The notes beneath the pieces were generated by a model. The model did not search any database, was not told the origin of the DNA, and saw only the letters and a program-made list of their open reading frames with translations. Shown in pieces: positions 59,889-64,000 of a DNA stretch of 64,000 nucleotides. The position numbers and the translations under genes were made by a program. The number at the start of each line of letters is the position of its first letter. Within the stretch, counting starts at the first letter, position 1. The stretch is from Komagataeibacter rhaeticus (lineage in GTDB: Bacteria; Pseudomonadota; Alphaproteobacteria; Acetobacterales; Acetobacteraceae): contig NZ_NKTZ01000005.1 in the NCBI RefSeq assembly GCF_003207855.1, forward strand, positions 124,001-188,000, given 5' to 3'.

Positions 59889-60826
59889 GCCTTCTTCCCC
59901 CCCTGCTCCGTGGTGGCGCCCGGGGTCCAGTCCTTCAGGAAGGCCTCAAGCGCCGGGTCCACGGTGCCAATGGTCACCACCAGCCTGACATACAGGTTGC
60001 CCGCCTCATGCTTGCCATGGGCCTTGACCCCGCGCCCGCGCAGGCGCAGCACGCTGCCACTGTCGGAATGGGGCGGGACATTCATCTTGACCGAGCCGGC
60101 CGGCGTGGGAATGGTTATGCTGCCACCCAGCACCGCCGTCTTCAGGTCCACCGGCAGCGACATGCGGATGTCATTGCCCTCGCGGGTATAGGTCTCGTCC
60201 GGCGCCACGGTAATGGTGATCAGCGCGTCACCCGCCGGGCCGCCCTGATGGCCGGGATCACCCTTGCCACGCAGGCGCATGACCTGATCGTTCTCGATAC
60301 CCGGCGGAATCTTTACATCCAGCTGCGCGCCGCCGGGCAGCGTGATGCGCGAGGTGCCCCCATTGACGGATTCAAGGAAGCTCACGGTCAGCGCGTACTG
60401 CCGGTCGGCCCCCTTCTGCGGCCCCTGCGGCCGGCGGCGGAAGCCACCGCCAAAACCCGCGCCGCCGCCGCCCTGACCGAACATGGTGCCGAAGATGTCG
60501 CCCAGGTCATCTTCCGAAAACTGGCCGCCACCGTAATTGAAACCCTGCGGCCCCTCGGCATGGTCACGGTAACCGTGCCCGCCGCCATAGAACCCCTTTT
60601 CCTGCCCGCTGGCGTCGATCTCGCCCCGGTCATAGCGGGCGCGCTGCGCCTCGTCGGACAGCAGGGCGTTGGCGGCACCCACGGCCTTGAAATTCTCCTC
60701 CGCCACCTTGTCACCCGGGTTAAGGTCGGGATGGTACTTCTTGGCCAGCTTGCGGTAGGCCTTGCGTATCTCATCCTGACTGGCCGTGCGCTTCAGGCCG
60801 AGTACTTCGTATGGATCCTTGCTCAC
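59885..60826 (-). CDS. cbpA: DnaJ-type co-chaperone CbpA
   Basis: The 313-residue protein has a J domain with HPD (KYHPDLNPGDKVAEENF), a Gly/Phe-rich linker with GQGGGGAGFGGGF and a DnaJ C-terminal substrate domain without the zinc-finger region. It stimulates DnaK ATPase and binds curved DNA in E. coli. AT-rich 60827-61103 upstream holds its promoter. Confidence 0.93.
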   Translation of the reverse strand: MSKDPYEVLGLKRTASQDEIRKAYRKLAKKYHPDLNPGDKVAEENFKAVGAANALLSDEAQRARYDRGEIDASGQEKGFYGGGHGYRDHAEGPQGFNYGGGQFSEDDLGDIFGTMFGQGGGGAGFGGGFRRRPQGPQKGADRQYALTVSFLESVNGGTSRITLPGGAQLDVKIPPGIENDQVMRLRGKGDPGHQGGPAGDALITITVAPDETYTREGNDIRMSLPVDLKTAVLGGSITIPTPAGSVKMNVPPHSDSGSVLRLRGRGVKAHGKHEAGNLYVRLVVTIGTVDPALEAFLKDWTPGATTEQGGKKA

Positions 60827-61103
60827 TTGAAAATCGTTCCTCCGTCAGGAATGGCCGGCCCGCTCTTGCCATGCCCGCCCTGCCCTTAACACCATGAATA
60901 CGGCCCGGTGGCCACTCTTTCCTCAATAATGGGAAGTGGGAAGGGCAGGGTCAATGAAGGGGCCTGAAATCTTCAGCCCACGCATGGCAGGCAGGTGGAA
61001 ATAACAAAACGGAGACTTCGGAATAACATTTTTTGTATTTTTATTTGATTGGAAAATGAAGTATTCCCCCAAATCAATAGAAATACAAAAAGACACATTC
61101 CTG

Positions 61104-62870
61104 ATGCATGCCGTTTTCATCACCCTTGCATTACTGACCGTAACGGGAATCAGCAGCCTGATCTCCCGCATTGGGCGCATTCCCGTGCCGCTGCCGCTGA
61201 TCCAGATCGGCGTGGGGGCGATCGCGGCCCTGGCGGGGCTGGATATCGGCTTTGACCCCGACATGTTCCTGCTGCTGTTCATCCCGCCACTGCTCTATGC
61301 CGATGCCTACCGCATGCCGATGCGCGAGTTTGGCGAACTGCGCAACGTCATCATCATGATGGCGCTGGGGCTGGTGGTCTTTACCACGCTGGCATGCGGG
61401 TATTTCATCCACTGGCTGATCCCGCCCATCATGCTGCCCGCGGCCTTCGCGCTGGCTGCCGTCATGTCGCCCACCGATGCGGTCTCGGTCGGCAGCATGA
61501 TCGAGGGCGGGCGGGCCCCCGCGCGCGTGGTGCACATCCTGCATGGCGAAGCGCTGCTGAACGACGCATCGGGGCTGGTGTGCTTCAAATTCGCGGTAGC
61601 GGCGGCCATGACGGGGCTGTTCTCGTTCCAGCAGGCGCTGGGCAGCTTCATCTTCATGTCGGCGGGCGGCATCGTGATCGGCATCCTCTGCGCGTGGGCG
61701 GCCTGCCGGGCGGAGCATGTGCTGCTGACGCGCGGCTATGACGACCCGCCCACCCAGATCATCCTGGCCATGATGCTGCCCTTCGGCATCTACCTGATCG
61801 CGGACGCGGTGGAGTGCTCGGGCATCCTGGCCGCCGTGGCGGGCGGCATGACCGTGAAGTTCACCGGGGTGATGCACGAGGCCCGCACCGAAACCCGGCT
61901 CAAGGCCACCACCGTGTGGGACATGGTGAACTTCACCTTCAATGCCGTGATTTTCCTGCTACTGGGGCTGCAATTGCCGCAGCTGGTCAGCGGGGGGGCG
62001 GCGATCGCGCGGGCGGGCGGGATTTCGCCATGGTTCCTGATCCTGGCAATTCTGGGCATCCAGTTCATGATGAGCCTGATCCGCTTCGTGTGGATCTGGG
62101 TCTCGATTTCCGCGCGGCGGCTGTTCGCCCGTTTCCGCCACCGCAAGACGGTCATCCCTTCCGTGCGCACCATCCTGCTCATGACGGTGGCGGGCACGCG
62201 CGGGGCGATTACGCTGGCGGCCGTGCTCTCGCTGCCGGTGGCGACACTGGCGGGGCCGGGGTTTCCGGGGCGCGACCTGCTGGTCACGCTGGCGACGGGG
62301 GTGATCATAAGCTCGCTGCTGCTGGCAAGCCTTGCCATTCCGCCCCTGCTGCACGGCATGAGCACGGGCGAGGACGATCCCTCCCTGCATGAACTGGACA
62401 TGATGCGCATCGAACTGGCGCAGACCGCCATAGAGGCGCTGCATGCCGAACAGGCGGCCCTGGCGCATCAGGAAATGGAGGCCCGGCCCGGCAATGAGGA
62501 AACGCTGGACCTGAAGCAGGAAGCCGTTGCCCGCCTGCTGCACGAATACCAGGACACGGTGCACAGGCTGGACAATTCCCGCGCGGCAGAAGCCAGCATC
62601 CGCGCCGCCGCCATACGCGAAAAACGCACGGAACTGGCGCTGCGCTTCCGTATCATCCGCCATATGCGCGAACGGCTGCACATGCGGGTGGTCCAGAAGC
62701 ACATCAATGACGAGACCGAATGGACCATCAACCAGGAACTGGACTTCATCGAGCAGGAACTCCAGATCGAGGCGCGCGCCCTGCCCCGTCCCGACAGTCC
62801 GCCACAGCCCGCGCCCGGCCCCGCCACCCAGTCCCGCGCCGAATGCATGGCTGAAGCTGTAACAGGCTGA
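61104..62870 (+). CDS. CPA1-family sodium/proton antiporter (NhaP-like)
   Basis: The protein of about 588 residues has a dozen membrane helices in the first 420 residues with the CPA1 motifs AVMSPTDAVSVGSM, GEALLNDASGLVCFKFA and VAGTRGAITLAAVLSLP, followed by a 160-residue cytosolic helical tail (HEYQDTVHRLDNSRAAEASI). It exchanges Na+ or K+ for protons and helps pH homeostasis. ATG 61104 is preferred: the frame also opens at 61056, but those codons are AT-rich and unlike the gene. Confidence 0.92.
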   Translation: MHAVFITLALLTVTGISSLISRIGRIPVPLPLIQIGVGAIAALAGLDIGFDPDMFLLLFIPPLLYADAYRMPMREFGELRNVIIMMALGLVVFTTLACGYFIHWLIPPIMLPAAFALAAVMSPTDAVSVGSMIEGGRAPARVVHILHGEALLNDASGLVCFKFAVAAAMTGLFSFQQALGSFIFMSAGGIVIGILCAWAACRAEHVLLTRGYDDPPTQIILAMMLPFGIYLIADAVECSGILAAVAGGMTVKFTGVMHEARTETRLKATTVWDMVNFTFNAVIFLLLGLQLPQLVSGGAAIARAGGISPWFLILAILGIQFMMSLIRFVWIWVSISARRLFARFRHRKTVIPSVRTILLMTVAGTRGAITLAAVLSLPVATLAGPGFPGRDLLVTLATGVIISSLLLASLAIPPLLHGMSTGEDDPSLHELDMMRIELAQTAIEALHAEQAALAHQEMEARPGNEETLDLKQEAVARLLHEYQDTVHRLDNSRAAEASIRAAAIREKRTELALRFRIIRHMRERLHMRVVQKHINDETEWTINQELDFIEQELQIEARALPRPDSPPQPAPGPATQSRAECMAEAVTG

Positions 62871-62882
62871 CACAAAGGGGCG

Positions 62883-62902
62883 GTGGCCCCAACATGGGCC
62901 AC
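62883..62902 (+). terminator. Hairpin after the antiporter gene
   Basis: GTGGCCC-CAACAT-GGGCCAC forms a 7-bp stem 12 bases past the stop and before the next gene's AAGGAGG site. It lacks a U tract. Confidence 0.4.
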
Positions 62903-62933
62903 ATGTATCCGGGCACCATGAAGGAGGATTCCC

Positions 62934-63290
62934 ATGCCCCCCATCCGCACCCTGCTGGCCGGGCTGGGTCTGGCCATGCTCGCGGCCACCGGCGCCCAGG
63001 CCCGCTCCCACCATTTCAATGTGCCCGAGCACCGCCCCCATGCCAATTCACCCTACGGGCATGTCCGCAATTACGAGGCCACGATGGACGAACACGACCC
63101 CCGCTACGTGGCAGCCGAGCAGAAATGCGAGACAAAAGGCGCCATGGGCGCGATCACCAGCGCCAACGGGGGCAGCGCGCAGATCTCGGCCGGGGGCAGC
63201 CATGTGCAGTTCTTCAGCCAGTGCATGGTGGAACTGGGCGCCTGGCAGACCCGTTACAGCAGCACTGTGGGCGGCAGCCTGAACCAGTAG
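62934..63290 (+). CDS. Small exported His-rich protein of unknown function
   Basis: The 118-residue product has a signal peptide (LLAGLGLAMLAATGAQA), then a His-rich N-terminus of the mature part (RSHHFNVPEHRPH) and two Cys (EQKCETKG; FFSQCMVEL) that could form a disulfide. AAGGAGG precedes the ATG. I do not recognise a family. Confidence 0.7.
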   Translation: MPPIRTLLAGLGLAMLAATGAQARSHHFNVPEHRPHANSPYGHVRNYEATMDEHDPRYVAAEQKCETKGAMGAITSANGGSAQISAGGSHVQFFSQCMVELGAWQTRYSSTVGGSLNQ

Positions 63291-63344
63291 CCCCCTGCCG
63301 CGAAAGCCGCCCATGCGCCGGTCCGCCCACAAGGAACCGGGGGA

Positions 63345-63386
63345 ACACCACCTTTTTTCAAAAAGGCGGCATCCCGAAGTTTTTTA
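63345..63386 (+). repeat. Double-hairpin intergenic repeat, copy 5 (truncated)
   Basis: Only stem 2 remains: CCACCTTTTT...AAAAAGGCGG (63348-63369), with one broken A:C pair in the stem, followed by CATCCCGAAGTTTTTT. It lies between the convergent small exported gene and the aldo/keto reductase. Confidence 0.7.
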
Positions 63387-63419
63387 CCGTCCGCGCCGGT
63401 TCCTTTCCGGCCCATGCGT

Positions 63420-64000
63420 TCAGTGGCCCGGTGGCGCCATGAATTCCGGCCCGACGGGGTCAGGGATGCAGCGGGTCAGGATGGCATCGATCTCACGCCG
63501 GTCTTCCGCACTGAGCTGCCAGCCGGTGGCATCCGCCACCGCCGCGATCTGGTCCGGGCGGCGCGCACCCCACAGGGCAATGGTCGGCCCCTGGTCCAGC
63601 ACCCAGCGAATCGCCAGCGCCAGCAGCGACTTGCCATGCCGTTCGCGCGCGAAGTCCTGCAGTTCCCGCACCGCCTGCAGGTAATGCGCAAAGCGGGGCG
63701 GCTGGAATTTGGGGTCGGCGCTGCGCAGGTCATCGGGGCCGAATTTCGTCTCCGCCGTCATCTTGCCCGACAGCAGCCCCCGGCACAGCGGCCCGTAGGC
63801 CAGGATGGCCAGGTCGTGCTGGCGGGCATAGGGCAGGATGTCGTGCTCCATCGCGCGTTCGAACAGGTTGTAGGGCGGCTGCACGGTGGACAGGGGGGCG
63901 AATTCCCGGAACGCCTCCATCTGCGCGATGGTGAAGTTGCTTACCCCCAGCGCCAGCACCTTGCCCTCACGCACCAGGTCTTCCAGCGTGCGGGCGGTTT
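63420..64000 (-). CDS. Aldo/keto reductase (partial, 5' end beyond window)
   Basis: About 193 codons of the C-terminal part are visible: TLEDLVREGKVLALGVSNFT, YNLFERAMEHDILPYARQHD, AYGPLCRGLLSGK and IALWGARRPDQI, an AKR NADPH-binding pattern. It reduces aldehydes or ketones with NADPH; substrate unknown. The start lies right of the window. Confidence 0.85.
   Translation of the reverse strand, partial: TARTLEDLVREGKVLALGVSNFTIAQMEAFREFAPLSTVQPPYNLFERAMEHDILPYARQHDLAILAYGPLCRGLLSGKMTAETKFGPDDLRSADPKFQPPRFAHYLQAVRELQDFARERHGKSLLALAIRWVLDQGPTIALWGARRPDQIAAVADATGWQLSAEDRREIDAILTRCIPDPVGPEFMAPPGH

Overview
The window looks like chromosomal core DNA of an acetic acid bacterium (Acetobacteraceae, most like Komagataeibacter/Gluconacetobacter). 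The evidence is high-GC coding DNA with strong GC3, an alphaproteobacterial tol-pal/ftsH/glmM gene order, a CtrA-type response regulator, an OprB-type sugar porin, a YfdX protein, a SAM-II riboswitch, and a bacterial pyruvate decarboxylase next to D-lactate dehydrogenase and the acetoin genes. The genus is inferred from this gene content and was not tested by a search. I see no insertion sequence, prophage, integrase, CRISPR array or rRNA. There is one tRNA.

Layout. 1-3.2 kb: a degenerate retropepsin-like protein and an ABC exporter. 3.2-8.9 kb: DUF763, MntR and a 1-Cys peroxiredoxin on the minus strand, divergent from a persulfide dioxygenase-like protein and a sulfide:quinone reductase-like flavoprotein. 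8.9-13.9 kb: DNA polymerase IV, a 39-residue Cys-rich membrane peptide, YfdX, small exported or lipid-anchored proteins, and a frameshifted, phosphorylation-dead CtrA paralog. 14-29.4 kb (minus strand): one collinear block yebC-ruvC-ruvA-ruvB-ybgC-tolQ-tolR-tolA-tolB-pal-cpoB-tilS-ftsH-folP-glmM-thiD, with secA upstream. 32.4-39.9 kb (plus): a parvulin isomerase, argJ, an RDD protein, and an overlapping trio of large MscS channel, 2OG-Fe(II) dioxygenase and SGNH-like protein. 40.1-44.3 kb (plus): an Mla/MCE lipid-transport operon. 44.4-47.2 kb: tRNA-Gly(CCC), a SAM-II riboswitch, then metZ-apaG-folE. 47.3-52.4 kb: a DJ-1 protein, moaB, an OprB porin, an APH-fold kinase and a Nudix hydrolase. 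52.5-58.9 kb (minus): a pyruvate-node cluster, alsD-alsS-dld-pdc. 59-64 kb: CbpA/CbpM, a CPA1 antiporter, small exported proteins and the end of an aldo/keto reductase.

How the genes work together. The tol-pal block builds the envelope-constriction machine beside Holliday-junction resolution, FtsH proteolysis, folate and peptidoglycan-precursor genes. The pyruvate cluster oxidises D-lactate to pyruvate and disposes of it as acetaldehyde or acetoin. The MBL/SQR pair with peroxiredoxin and MntR forms a sulfide/redox island. MscS, the Mla operon, NhaP and YfdX fit envelope and acid/osmotic stress.

The most unusual signals are: (i) a dispersed double-hairpin repeat in five intergenic spacers, four of them between convergent genes, with compensatory base changes in both stems; (ii) a CtrA paralog with Asn at the phospho-acceptor position and a single-base frameshift, behind a perfect inverted repeat; (iii) the overlapping MscS/dioxygenase/SGNH operon; (iv) a SAM-II riboswitch unusually far from its gene.
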